From Trichoderma breve (Eukaryota > Ascomycota > Sordariomycetes > Hypocreales > Hypocreaceae), in assembly GCF_028502605.1 (NCBI RefSeq), contig NC_079232.1:2542001-2606000 (forward strand): 64,000 nt of DNA, given 5' to 3'. Shown in pieces: positions 18,987-30,300 of this stretch. The stretch's first letter is position 1, and each line of letters starts with the position of its first letter. Under the pieces are notes generated by a model. That model made no database searches. It was not told where the DNA came from and worked only from the letters and a program-made list of their open reading frames with translations. Made by a program: the position numbers and the translations under genes.

Positions 18987-21986
18987 TTACACATCATCTT
19001 GCTTCAACAAATAGCCCTGATCTAAGCACCAGCGCTCACAGTATTGTAGTACAGTCAACGACTCATCACTCATCTCCTTGCCCTTGCCCTTTGCTGCCGA
19101 TCGTAGCTTATATTCCACTTCAACAGGCTGATTCTGGGTTTGTTTCCACGATTCCACAACATTGTGGAGACGTTGTTCCAGCTTGGTAACCTCTCCCATG
19201 CTTTCAAACTCTACTGCGTATCCCCATTCACCTTTCCTAGCGCTGTGGTCTAGCTTATCGGCTCGTATAAACAATGACTCAGCGACCTTTCCCACCGGAG
19301 GCCTGAGCGAAGTGGAAGCATTCCGCATCGTCAAGTGATTAGAAACCACCTCGAGGGGAAGCCGACGAGATGAGATTCGCCTCGCAATGCCATGTCTCGC
19401 TTGTGAGCGTCGCCGCTTGATAAGATAAAGCCGAGAATCTTCTATGTTGTCATTTTGATTATCAGAGGGAGTGACATCCCGTGGTTCATAGCGAACTAAG
19501 GCAGCCGGTGAGATAGTATCGGGCATCTGAACCGTTGAGACACCGTCACCCGCACTCGGATCACCTTGACCTGTATTTGACTCTGGTGTGATACTGAGGA
19601 GTAGAGCTCTCATAAAGGGTGTCTGCGGAAAAGGAGAATGCTGGTCCGGTCCATGCAAGGGAAAATGCGGCTGTGAGACATCATCTCGGGTATGCTGCCG
19701 CGATGCTAGTTCAGCATCTTGTGTCAAATTTTGGTCCATGTCTCTCTGGCGGCTCAACCCATGTACTCTTTGGGGGTGCAGCTGAGGGTAAGTCACTCCT
19801 GTATCAGCATTAGACCTAGGAGTACCTGCCAATCCCACTTGTTGGGTAGTCCTTCCAAGTACCGTTGGCCGTTGGATGCGAGTCTGCCCTGGCAAAGTAA
19901 AAGGTATTACCCTGCCACTCTCCGGGGCCCTCAGCCGTGGTTGTGTATTTGCAATATTTCCTGTTGGACTATCTCTTTGCGAAGTCCTGAGTGGGGGTCT
20001 GAATGGAGAATTAAATGGTCTCGTACTTCGCAAATTACCAGACGCAGGAGGCGTTGGCCATTCCGTAATATTTCTCGACTGATGCGGAGAGCCATACCCC
20101 GGGGCCTCAGAGTCGGAAGGCGACATTGTGGGATTGAGAGATGTTCGTTGAAATATTCGATCTGTCGGATTGGTAGCAACAATGCTCCGCGTGTTGTTAT
20201 TTGGTTCTGATATATCTGATTCAGCGCTTAAAGTATCAGATTCCGAGTCTTCTTGGCCATTCATCGCATTTAACGTGGAATCAGTCAAAGGTTGTAAAGG
20301 TATGCGGTCGGGGAACTTCGTGGGTGATGTTGATGTCACAGAAGCCTGTTGGGTTCTCTTGGTAGCCGTCTCATCCGTCGCTATTTGGAAAGTTGTATCC
20401 TTGCTCGGGAGGAGATATTTTTCAATATTTTCTGATGCAGACTTATTGGAAATTCGTAAGCTCCCACCGGCCCGTTTGCTAGAGGGAATAGTCGCGGTCA
20501 TAGACGACTGGGGCACCTGTATCTCAACTCTATCGGCCGCGCTGTCCTCATCAGTAGAGTTGCTGTTGGTTCGGAACATATTAACAGTTTTGCATGTCCT
20601 CATTCTTGCCAACGAGGTTGCGCTCTGTGTGCAAGATTGTTCGGACAATAGCGTAGGCGCACTCTCTTGGTCGACTGTTTGATCCCTTGTTGATCCCTGG
20701 AGCTTAGTTAGATGCTCTGCGCTGTGTAGTGATTGGGTATTCGAGGAGGAGTCTGGGGTCGGAGCATCTGGCAGGCGGTCGATCGACGAGCATGGCTGGA
20801 CACCCTCGCTTTCATTTCTATCTTTCGTTGATGCCCTAACCTCCTCCTCATACCCCAAGGGTCTCTGTGTTGAAACGGGACCATTGATGGATCTTTGAGG
20901 GTATATCTTTCGGCAAAGTCCCTCAAAACAGGCCGTGATGGCACCTTCGTTCACAAAAACAACTTCATCCTTAAGCGGTGTCACATTTACATCGTAGCTG
21001 TCAGGGGGACACCGAATATTGAGTTGTACAAATGGGTTAGGTATGCTAGCACAAGGCTCTCCAGTGCCAGCAGCCCGGTTCAGATATGGCTTATAAATGG
21101 CCATAATCTTTTTAGCCACGGCATCATGAGATGAGATGGGCCTTGAATCGATGGATAGATAAAGCCCTTTTCCCTTGACAGCTTGGACTTCAAAACCGGG
21201 TTTTGGGATGAGAGCTTCCAATATGAAATCTTCGGGGAGCTGCTGATTGAGCTGAGGAGATGTCGTCTGATCACATGCTGAGTTGCGAGACACATGGACG
21301 CAATTATTCACCAAAGTAGTTCCGAATAACTGCAGAGCGGCCTCCTTGACTCCTGCGGCACAAACTGGGGCGTATGACCAGCAGTGGGTAGCTTCTCCAA
21401 GAACCTTGAATGACAGTCTAAGGTCAGGTCGGGCAAGGGCGCAAACATTCAAGAGATCCTTTGTAGATTGTATGTATTTGGCGCTGTTCTTCAAAGAATA
21501 TTGCTTTCTGGCGGGCAGGATTTCGAAGAGCTTGGTGATCTGAACGGTTGTACCAACAGGAGCCGATACTGGTTGTTTGTAATCAACACCTCCAACTTTT
21601 GGCTTGAGCTGCAAACGTGTCGCTACAACATCCTTGACCGTTCGGGTTGTAACAGTTATGGTAGCGAGACAATTCATGGCCGCAAGCGCCTCACCGCGAA
21701 AGCCCAGCGTCTCCCTAGCCCTCGACCCAAGCTCATCGAAAGCTCGCAACTTGCTGGTATGGGTACGTTTACCAAGAGCATCGAAATCCTCAATGTCGAT
21801 TCCTTGGCCGTCGTCACGGACTCGTATCGTATCGAGATGATTGGGCGAGATTGCAATTTCAACAAAGCTAGCTCCCGCGTCGATGGCATTGTCCAGGAGT
21901 TCCTTGACCACGTCGCAGGGCTTGGATATGATGACTGAGGAGCCTAGAAGGCGGACAGTTGATTGAGGCAGAGCTGAGATTGGCAT
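18987..21986 (-). CDS. MutL-family mismatch repair protein, MLH2 / human-PMS1 type
   Basis: Single exon, 999 residues from the ATG at 21986; an in-frame ATG 54 bases upstream adds a hydrophobic stretch foreign to the family. The N-terminal GHKL ATPase is complete. Motif I is VVKELLDNAIDAGA with the catalytic Glu, motif II is DDGQGI, motif III is GFRGEAL, and PARKQYSLKN and the transducer region continue to about residue 350. The opening LPQSTVRLLGSS is closer to the human PMS1/yeast Mlh2 branch than to MLH1, MLH3 or yeast Pms1. Residues about 380-880 are Ser/Thr-rich and disordered. I see no endonuclease motif (DQHAx2Ex4E) and no clear C-terminal dimerisation domain; the last 100 residues are helical and unassigned. 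MLH2-type proteins partner MLH1 and limit gene-conversion tracts in yeast. Confidence 0.85.
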   Translation of the reverse strand: MPISALPQSTVRLLGSSVIISKPCDVVKELLDNAIDAGASFVEIAISPNHLDTIRVRDDGQGIDIEDFDALGKRTHTSKLRAFDELGSRARETLGFRGEALAAMNCLATITVTTRTVKDVVATRLQLKPKVGGVDYKQPVSAPVGTTVQITKLFEILPARKQYSLKNSAKYIQSTKDLLNVCALARPDLRLSFKVLGEATHCWSYAPVCAAGVKEAALQLFGTTLVNNCVHVSRNSACDQTTSPQLNQQLPEDFILEALIPKPGFEVQAVKGKGLYLSIDSRPISSHDAVAKKIMAIYKPYLNRAAGTGEPCASIPNPFVQLNIRCPPDSYDVNVTPLKDEVVFVNEGAITACFEGLCRKIYPQRSINGPVSTQRPLGYEEEVRASTKDRNESEGVQPCSSIDRLPDAPTPDSSSNTQSLHSAEHLTKLQGSTRDQTVDQESAPTLLSEQSCTQSATSLARMRTCKTVNMFRTNSNSTDEDSAADRVEIQVPQSSMTATIPSSKRAGGSLRISNKSASENIEKYLLPSKDTTFQIATDETATKRTQQASVTSTSPTKFPDRIPLQPLTDSTLNAMNGQEDSESDTLSAESDISEPNNNTRSIVATNPTDRIFQRTSLNPTMSPSDSEAPGYGSPHQSRNITEWPTPPASGNLRSTRPFNSPFRPPLRTSQRDSPTGNIANTQPRLRAPESGRVIPFTLPGQTRIQRPTVLGRTTQQVGLAGTPRSNADTGVTYPQLHPQRVHGLSRQRDMDQNLTQDAELASRQHTRDDVSQPHFPLHGPDQHSPFPQTPFMRALLLSITPESNTGQGDPSAGDGVSTVQMPDTISPAALVRYEPRDVTPSDNQNDNIEDSRLYLIKRRRSQARHGIARRISSRRLPLEVVSNHLTMRNASTSLRPPVGKVAESLFIRADKLDHSARKGEWGYAVEFESMGEVTKLEQRLHNVVESWKQTQNQPVEVEYKLRSAAKGKGKEMSDESLTVLQYCERWCLDQGYLLKQDDV

Positions 21987-22730
21987 CGTAAAGACTGTAA
22001 TTAACACGGCATAATAGGGATATGGATAACAGTATAACACTTGGGGATTTCACGATATTGTGTGGTACAGGATGATGAAGTGGTTTGCGGTGAAATGAAG
22101 TCAATTGAAGCAAATTGCTTCCAAGGCTGCCACTTAATGAACATCTTCTATCTAGCAAGTACATACTGAAGCTTTGATTCATCACTCTTTCCGCCATTAA
22201 CTTGGTGAATTGATGGAATCAATGTAAAGATAAAGGCAAAAAGGAAGCTGCGATTTCCTGTCAGTTGTTAGTATGTACCTTAGTAGTCGCTACCTCAGCC
22301 CAATCCGATAATAGCAACATGGAAAGAAGCTCCAAGACCCGCAGGATACCGTAAGGCTTTGTAGCTGCTTCGTAATCGCCCTGCGTGGAAACGACCTTGG
22401 CCGAAAGTCACCACGCGGGTCACCTGCCAGCCAGTTCCTGCAGAGCAGAGTGACGTTTTCCGCCGCTGCGCAAAGTACCCAGTACCAGCTACCGCTCCCA
22501 GCAAACCTACCCCGCCGCCGTGCCTGTTGCCCCGCCGCATTCATCTGATCAGTCAGCTAGCCGAAGCTGAAGCTCCCATCGCATGTCTCGCGGTCTTATT
22601 TGCTTCTGATCTTTTACCTCGACATCATACCAAACATACCCTCTTGGATAAGCATACCTAGTAACTCCAACATATACTCCCTTTAGCATCTTCTCTTTTT
22701 TCCCACGTCCCTTATACCAGCCTACCAAAC
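21987..22730. promoter_or_regulatory. Divergent promoter region: MutL homologue / RIB4
   Basis: 744 bases between divergent starts. The RIB4 side is rich in C and T over its last 150 bases. No discrete operator is recognised and no gene is seen. Confidence 0.45.
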
Positions 22731-23430
<700 letters not shown>

Positions 23431-24268
23431 AACTACACTTACATACGTAAAAAAAAGAAGAAATCTTCCAAGAAATACCAAACACTAGGGCGTTTGAGAA
23501 GAGCGATTTCACGAAACCCATATAAAGAAAAGGCACGCTGGCAAGATATTGGCAAGAATAGAGCCAAAGTGTCGGCTCCATAAAGCTCAGTCAGATATTA
23601 TGATACAGCTAATCAGTTCATATACCACCCAATTAGCAGCTAGCTACAAAAAAAAAAAAAACAAGAAGAAATTGGCCGCTTTGGATTAGATACATCCGTT
23701 TTGATTTCCCAACGATATTTTTTGCCTTTATCTTTTTCGTTTCCCATCGCTTATAAGCCATGATTTCCCCCTCTGCCAGACAACAAAAAGGAAAAGAAAA
23801 GGAGAGAGCCATTGCAGACAAATTATTCAATTACGGCGTAGAGCCATTTCTATCATGCGTGACGCGAATCCGTCCAGACAAATGTTCCCACCATTGACGC
23901 CCGAAGCGGACATCCCAAAACATCTAGCCTGTCAAATAAATTATTTTTTCTCTTTATATCGGGTCGCGCTGCATAATATGACGGACCATTTGGTTATCCA
24001 AGCATAGCGTAAGAGGAGGTCCAAGTTAGAAATCCCAATTATCGACCTCGTGCTCGCCCCTTCTTCGACAAAGGCGAGACACACCACGCACTCACACACA
24101 TACACACTCTCGTAATCGTACTCGCACGCGCTCGCACAAATTCACGCTTGCACCACAAGACAGATGCACGCTCATTTTCATCCATAAACACATCTTGCTC
24201 TTCGCCCATAGGATGAGACAAAGGAGAGGGGTGAAAAGACATGCAAGTTCGGTAATGACATCGTTTGC
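23431..24268. other. Convergent 3' region of RIB4 and the disordered-protein gene
   Basis: 838 bases between two converging genes. It contains poly-A (23648-23661), AT-rich stretches suited to 3' end formation, and a CA-rich microsatellite-like run around 24075-24130. No gene is supported. Confidence 0.55.
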
Positions 24269-27200
24269 TCAAATCACTGAGCTCAGGTTCTTTTTGCTTC
24301 TCCAGAGAGACCTCTTCTTTTCTCTCTTGTTCTTCATTGCCTCCCAGCCCTCTTCGTCGTCGTCATCGTCATCGGAAGCCGACTTGTTTACAATCCTCAT
24401 CGACGTCCGGTTCTTGTTGTCAGCCAGCACAGACAGAGAACTCGAGAAAGACTGCGAAGGAATATGACCAAGTCCGGCAGGGGCCACGGCCTGCGAAACG
24501 GGTCTGTAACGGTTGGGGAGACCAATGTTGCTTCTTTCTGACGGCGCAATCGACGGCGTATAACCATGGATAGATGATCGAATAGATCCAGCGTATCCAG
24601 GATGAGCCATCGGCGCTGAGCTAGGCTGAACCATGCTCATCGTCCGCATGCTGCCGTAATCGCCACGGCGAGGTTCCAGAGTCTGGTCGCCCATCATGGA
24701 GGCACGAGAAGAAATGTCAACCATGGACTGATTGCCCATCAAACCGCCATAGGGCTGCTGGAAAGGTGGCTGCAGCTGCGGCGCCTGCTGCTGTGGCACG
24801 CCGCCGTTTTGATTCGCAGCCATCATTTGCATGAATTGCATCTGCATCTGCATAAACTGCGACATTTGCTGCGTCATCTGGAGCTGAGCTTGGTCGCCAG
24901 CGCTAATCATCGGCGGCTGCATCATGGGGGGCATCATGCCAGGCATTCCACCTCCCATGCCTCCCATACCTCCCATGCCTCCCATCTGACCCTGGGGGTA
25001 CATCATGTGCGGGGGGATCCCGGCAGCAGGGTCGACTCCTACAGGAGTAGAGAAGCCACTGCCCATTAGTCTCGAAGGGTCGACGCTTGGGCTTCCACGT
25101 CGCATTGCTCTCTGTCGCTCCTCGCTGGCAATTACGCCAACAAGACCTCCGGGAGGCAGCGGAGAAGGTGGCTTAGGGCCCAGGCCCATATCATTGAATG
25201 ATAGAGACTCCCGAAGGGCAGGCTGGGCAATGCTCGCTCCAATGAACGGGTCCTGGGGCAAGTTTCGTGCAAAAGCTGGGAGGGTGGAGTGGCGTCGGGA
25301 AGCAGCAGATTCTCCCATTGCTGACGATGGGCGCCCTGGCATGAGCATTGCTGAGGCTCGGATGTTAGGGTTTGATCCCATTGTGCTGAGCCTGGTGGGG
25401 GGTCGATTCTTGTTGGGAAACCCATGCGCCTGCAAAATGGCAAGCGGGATCTCCTCGTCATCATCGCCCTCATCAGAGGCGCCAGACACCGCAGTTGCAG
25501 GTGCCAGCATGGGCGGAGGCGCTGCCGCTGGGTCAAGCGAGGGCGTCTTTACATGCCCGAGCTGTGGTGCGCTCATTGAAACCGGGATGCCCAAACCATT
25601 TGTTGGAGTGGTTTCGCCAGTAACCTTCATCATCTGCTGTCGGTACACAGCCATGTGAGCCTCCTGCTTCCGTCTCTGCTTTGCCTGCTGCTTAGACTTT
25701 TCAGCCTCATCTTCTTCATCTTCGTAGTTGATCTCCTCTTCCTCATCATCCTTTGCCGTGCTGTTCGATCTATCATGGCGAATCTTGTCCTCCCGGTATT
25801 TTTCGAATTCAGCTGGGGTCATGACCTTGTTTCGAGGTGCACCATCAGGGGGTACATATCGAATGTTCGGCTTCGGGAATCGAGGCCTGTTGGCATCCTG
25901 GATGCCGTCTCCATTCTTTCCAGAGTTGGCGATGGGAGCAGTCTTGGCTCGTGGGACCGCCGTAAAGCTATCCTCCTCCCGCCGGTATCGCCCCTGTTGT
26001 GGGTTTTCATCAAACTCATCATCTTCGGCCGAAAGGAGCTGGATGGCAGTATAGGTTTCCTGCAGGAGCTGCGCATCCTCGTCATCCTGTGACTCATCTG
26101 GGCTCACTGGTGGTGGCTGGTGAGGTGGCGGCTGCTGGTGAGCTGGTGGCTGCTGGCGAGCCGGAGGTTGCTGACGAGGAGTGGATTGCTGACGAGCTGG
26201 GGGTTGCTCAGCTGGGGGGGACCTCCTAGCCTGTGGTTGTCGAGCGGGAGACTGATACCGGGGGGATGAATGGGCTGGAACTCGCGGGGGGCTATCGTAT
26301 GTTGGTGAGGCGCTCTTGTCTGATGAGTAGTCATCGACAATCACATTGGACTTGGGCGTATTCCATGAATTGAGCAACGGCTCGGATGGTGTGGCCGCGT
26401 CTGGGCTGCGCGGAAACGGTTGGTGGCCCTGAGGGTTGCCTGTGAGGAGCCGGGGAGAAGCCAAGTCGTCGTTCTTAAGCGTGGCCATGCTTGCTCTCTT
26501 TTCGAAACCTGATCCTGAAAACATTGATCCAAAGTCACTACCAAGGTCTAAAACATTGGTATTACGGGGAGCTGGCTTGCGGGGAATGGTTGGGGCCTGC
26601 GTATATGTAGTCGTACCTCTAGATCCAGTGCGTCCTGGTTCAGCCATGATAGGCATAGGCGGCGGCAAGTCCGGCATAAGAGGGTCCTCCAGCGGTGGGG
26701 GGATGGTATGCTTCTTTTGCCCACCAAACGAAAAGGTACGGCCAGCCCGGTCTAAGAATTTGGATCCGATGGATTTGTTGGAATTCCCACGGCCATGCAT
26801 ATCCGATGATGAACTCTTGGGCGGTCCATTTCGATGGTCATCGTGGAACAAGTTGCCTCCACTGAAGTCGGCCGACGACGGGGCTGTCGATGCATTACTG
26901 TGGCGTGAAGACGTATCGGTAGACGTGGTGTTCGTGGTGTTGTTGGACAAGCCACTTCCACTTAACGAAGCAGTTAGTATGCAAAAGGGTCAAGATGATA
27001 ACTTCCCATGGTTGAGTCTCTCAGACATGGATCAAACAGCACAGCGCATCATCTCTCTCCTCCAGTCCCCCATCTCCTTCCCTCTTCGCCAAGACAAACG
27101 ATTCAAACACAGAAAAAGGGCTCGAAACTTACCGGTTAGCCTTCATCTCAGAAAACATGTTGTCATCTGCTTGATAGTCAGGCTTGGGAAGTAGAGATCC

Positions 27201-27365
27201 AGTGGATCTGGCCATCTTCGCCCCTCCGTCAAACGATTTAACGCCCGAATAATCGTGTCGTTCCAGGACTCTAAACGAAGACTGTCCAGGTGGTGTTACC
27301 TCGGCATTTTCGATTTCGTCTGCGGTGCTCTTCCGCCTGGCAAAGGCAACTGAAAATCTAGGCAT
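24269..27365 (-). CDS. Large disordered protein conserved in filamentous ascomycetes, function unknown
   Basis: Two exons, 27133-27365 and 24269-26960, giving 974 residues; the intron has an ACTAAC branch point. The start is the ATG at 27365 (MPRFSVAFARRKS); the frame upstream has no ATG. I do not recognise a named family but recall similar N-termini in other Pezizomycotina. Order along the chain: a short conserved N-terminus; a Ser/Thr/Asn-rich segment; RTFSFGGQKKH near residue 130; a Pro/Gln-rich run of imperfect seven-residue repeats near residues 310-350; an acidic then basic, probably helical segment (NYEDEEDEAEKSKQQAKQRR) near residue 485; a Met/Gly and Met/Gln-rich prion-like part near residues 730-800; and an acidic-aromatic tail (DDDEEGWEAMKNKREKK). 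No membrane or enzyme domain is seen. A scaffold or condensate-forming role is possible but only a guess. Confidence 0.8.
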
Positions 27366-30300
27366 GAAGTCCACACGATGAGAAGTCTCTGATCGAGATT
27401 TTGACTGCACCTCCTATCTTGCAGCTCGACGGCGATTTTTTTCCGACGCTACCCAACAAATTTTCCGGCGGCTGAGGGGTGGGAACGGGTCAGCAGGCTT
27501 AGGACCCTGGCGATACGAGGTCCGGTGATAAAAGGACAAATGCGACGAATGATGGATCGTCTGAGTGGCTGTCAGGTGTAATCGCGTCAAACTCGTTGGG
27601 CGACACAGAGTTTGCTGGGTGGCTGCATAAAGAAATATCCCACGTTAGCAAATGCCCGTCCAGTGCATCTCTTTTTTTTTTTTTTTTGCCTTGGTCCCGC
27701 CTTTGTCGAAGAGGACGAGCCACGAGTGTGACGAGGCCAGAATGAATTGTTTGGTTTGTAGTTTGGAGAAGCCAGCAAGTCTCCTTGTTGGTAAGCTGGC
27801 CTGGCGATGGGCAGGTATTTCTGGCTGAGACACGACCGGGTGGTTGGCCGGGAGCGTCCGGCATGCGCAAGGCTAGGCAAAGAAAAGCGTGAGACTCACA
27901 TTAATCTCGGGATTACAGCGCAATAATGCTAGCGCACAGGCTCCTATCTCGGGATTCCAGGAGCGATCTGATGAAGGATGCAAAAAGTAATGAATAAGAG
28001 GGGCCAGAGAGAGAGATTAAAGAGGTAATGCGAAGACACGGCGCGAGAAAATGAAGGTTGGGAAGAAAAAATGTCGAAAATACAAATGAATAAAATACAG
28101 TAAAAGGCGAAGCTAGAAAGCGATGATGCTTGATGCCGGAACAAGAGTAAACAAATGTCAAGAGACGGCGCGAGGAGCGAAAGGTGTGCCGGCGAAGAAA
28201 GCCCAAAAAAAGAAGTCGAACACGAACGAGTGAGCAGCCGAGGCAGCTATGAAAGAGGGGGAAATGAGCCAAACGTAGGTGCTCTTGGGGCTATACGAGA
28301 CAGTACAAGACAATCCAAGCTCTCGCGGAGAAGAAGACGCTCGGAGCCTCAAGTTCGACGTCGGTGGGCGATGAAAGAGAGCGGCAGGAACAAGACAGCG
28401 TACGAACAAGAAGGGGTTGAGAAGAAGAAAAAAAAGGGATGCAACTTCAGGAGAGCGACGGTCGGCCAGGCCAGGCGTTAAGATGCGTGCCGGCTATTGA
28501 GTGGCTAGTTCGTCCATCCATCCCATCCCATTCACCATCCATCAGATTGGTCCCCTGTCGGTAGCCTGGGCTGCGTCTGTTAGGCCGATCTCGTAAGCCA
28601 TGGATGGCAGGCCAAGAGACGGAGCTCAGTGCTCAGGTAGCCTGCCCCTATCCCTGCCTAGCTGCTGTCCCTTTCTGGCTCCCCTGTCTGCACACGGAGG
28701 ATCCAGGCGCCTCTTCTCGCTAGCCATTACGGTGGAGGATATGAAAGACTGGATGCGAATCAGGTGGTGTGGTTGGGTTCCGGCTGCGACAGGTGTGGTG
28801 TGGTGGGCTTCTGCCCGGGGGTTCAGACCGCAGTGGAACGAACGCCGAGCATTGACGAACACAAGCACATCACAACAACAGCAACAACATTGACACAGAC
28901 AGCATCGGCCTGCGATGCCTCAGCACCCAAGAATGCTCTCTCTGTTCTCTGCGTCCTGCTCCCTGCTCTCTTCAGATACGAGTGCCTGTACCATCAGCCC
29001 GGGCGGCAACCGTGTGGAGGCTGGGGCTTAGTCCAGTTAGCGGGCGGTTATCACGAGTGGAGACGCGGAATGGCTGGCTTTCAATTGATGGGCCGCGAGG
29101 TACGAGCAGCAGTGTCCATACGAGAAGTATCCATACGGCTGGTATCCATCGCTGATGGTGATTATTTGCGGTATCAATACCGGTGCTTGCGCCTGTAAGC
29201 CCGTCGCCTTGCCAAGAGGGCTTGGGAGCTTAGGTGCCAGCGCCATGTGCGACTCCGAACTCCGTGCAGAGCATCTCGTGCTGCCTCGCTCACGCAGACA
29301 CTGCCTGTGAGGATTCACGCGCATCAGCAATGCCTCCCTCTCGGACCAAGCCGTCACTAGAAATTGATGCTGTGTGCTATTCCTGTACGGCCTCATCAGC
29401 TCAGTGGAGAGCTGAAGTTCTGAGCTTGCACGGTTTGTTGCGCATGCACATGCATCGCAGGCATGTAGCACGGAGTAGTATTTAACTGGAGCCTTCGTAC
29501 ATGCATTAGGCGCAAGAGATTTGACTTTCGGTGATGGCGTTAGGGGTGCACCGTCCCATTTCCATGGCCTGCTTCCGAAAAGCAGTTTGAGACTGGTTGC
29601 AGTCGGCAAGCATGGAATAGTACTTGATACATGCAGACTAATACGGGGTTTCGGAGAACTTGGAGGAATTGAATCTCGAAGGGGCATGAATTGCGTTGGC
29701 CCTCGTCGAGACTGGAATGCGAACGCTGTGTCATGGAAAAGAAAACAAAATCTGGAGAGCCCTGTCCATGTCATCTGGTTATTTTTGTCCTCCGTTGACG
29801 CTTTTTTTTTTTCTTTTAATTTTCCCCCTCCCAGGAGGCCATGTCGTGTTCTCGGCCTTTGCCCAGGATAGCCAAGGAGGTGGATAATTGGGGCTGCAAA
29901 GCCGGCCAGCCAACGGCGAGTAAACGTGCAGCCGCAGTTCAAATCGATCAACCGACCTGGTGAGGAGCTTTCCTCTTTGCGTGATATGGCGTGTTAAAAT
30001 CTCAGCTCTCTTCTTTGCAACGCTCCAGGGGTAAACGGTCGCCACTGGCTAGCGCGCTTCTTAGCCAGTGGTGAGAGCAAAAGCGTCGGGCTTTCGAATG
30101 GAGCAGCTATCAACTCTTCAGCTGTGCCAGCACTGCTCATAACAGGTCCCATCTACGCCTATTCAATGCGCCCGCCACTTCCGACTTGGCGCGACGGAGC
30201 ACTACAGGCTGGGCATAGTCGAATATTTTCTTTCGTCGTTGTCTCAATGCCTCTGTCTCAATGTCTCCTTGCCGGGTACTACGCAAGGTCCTCGTACAGA

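Noticed and set aside
29037..29951. 304-codon minus-strand ORF
   Set aside because: Longest frame in the 5.1 kb gap, but its composition is random-looking, with no domain, no splice partners and no repeated or conserved motif. Probably chance.
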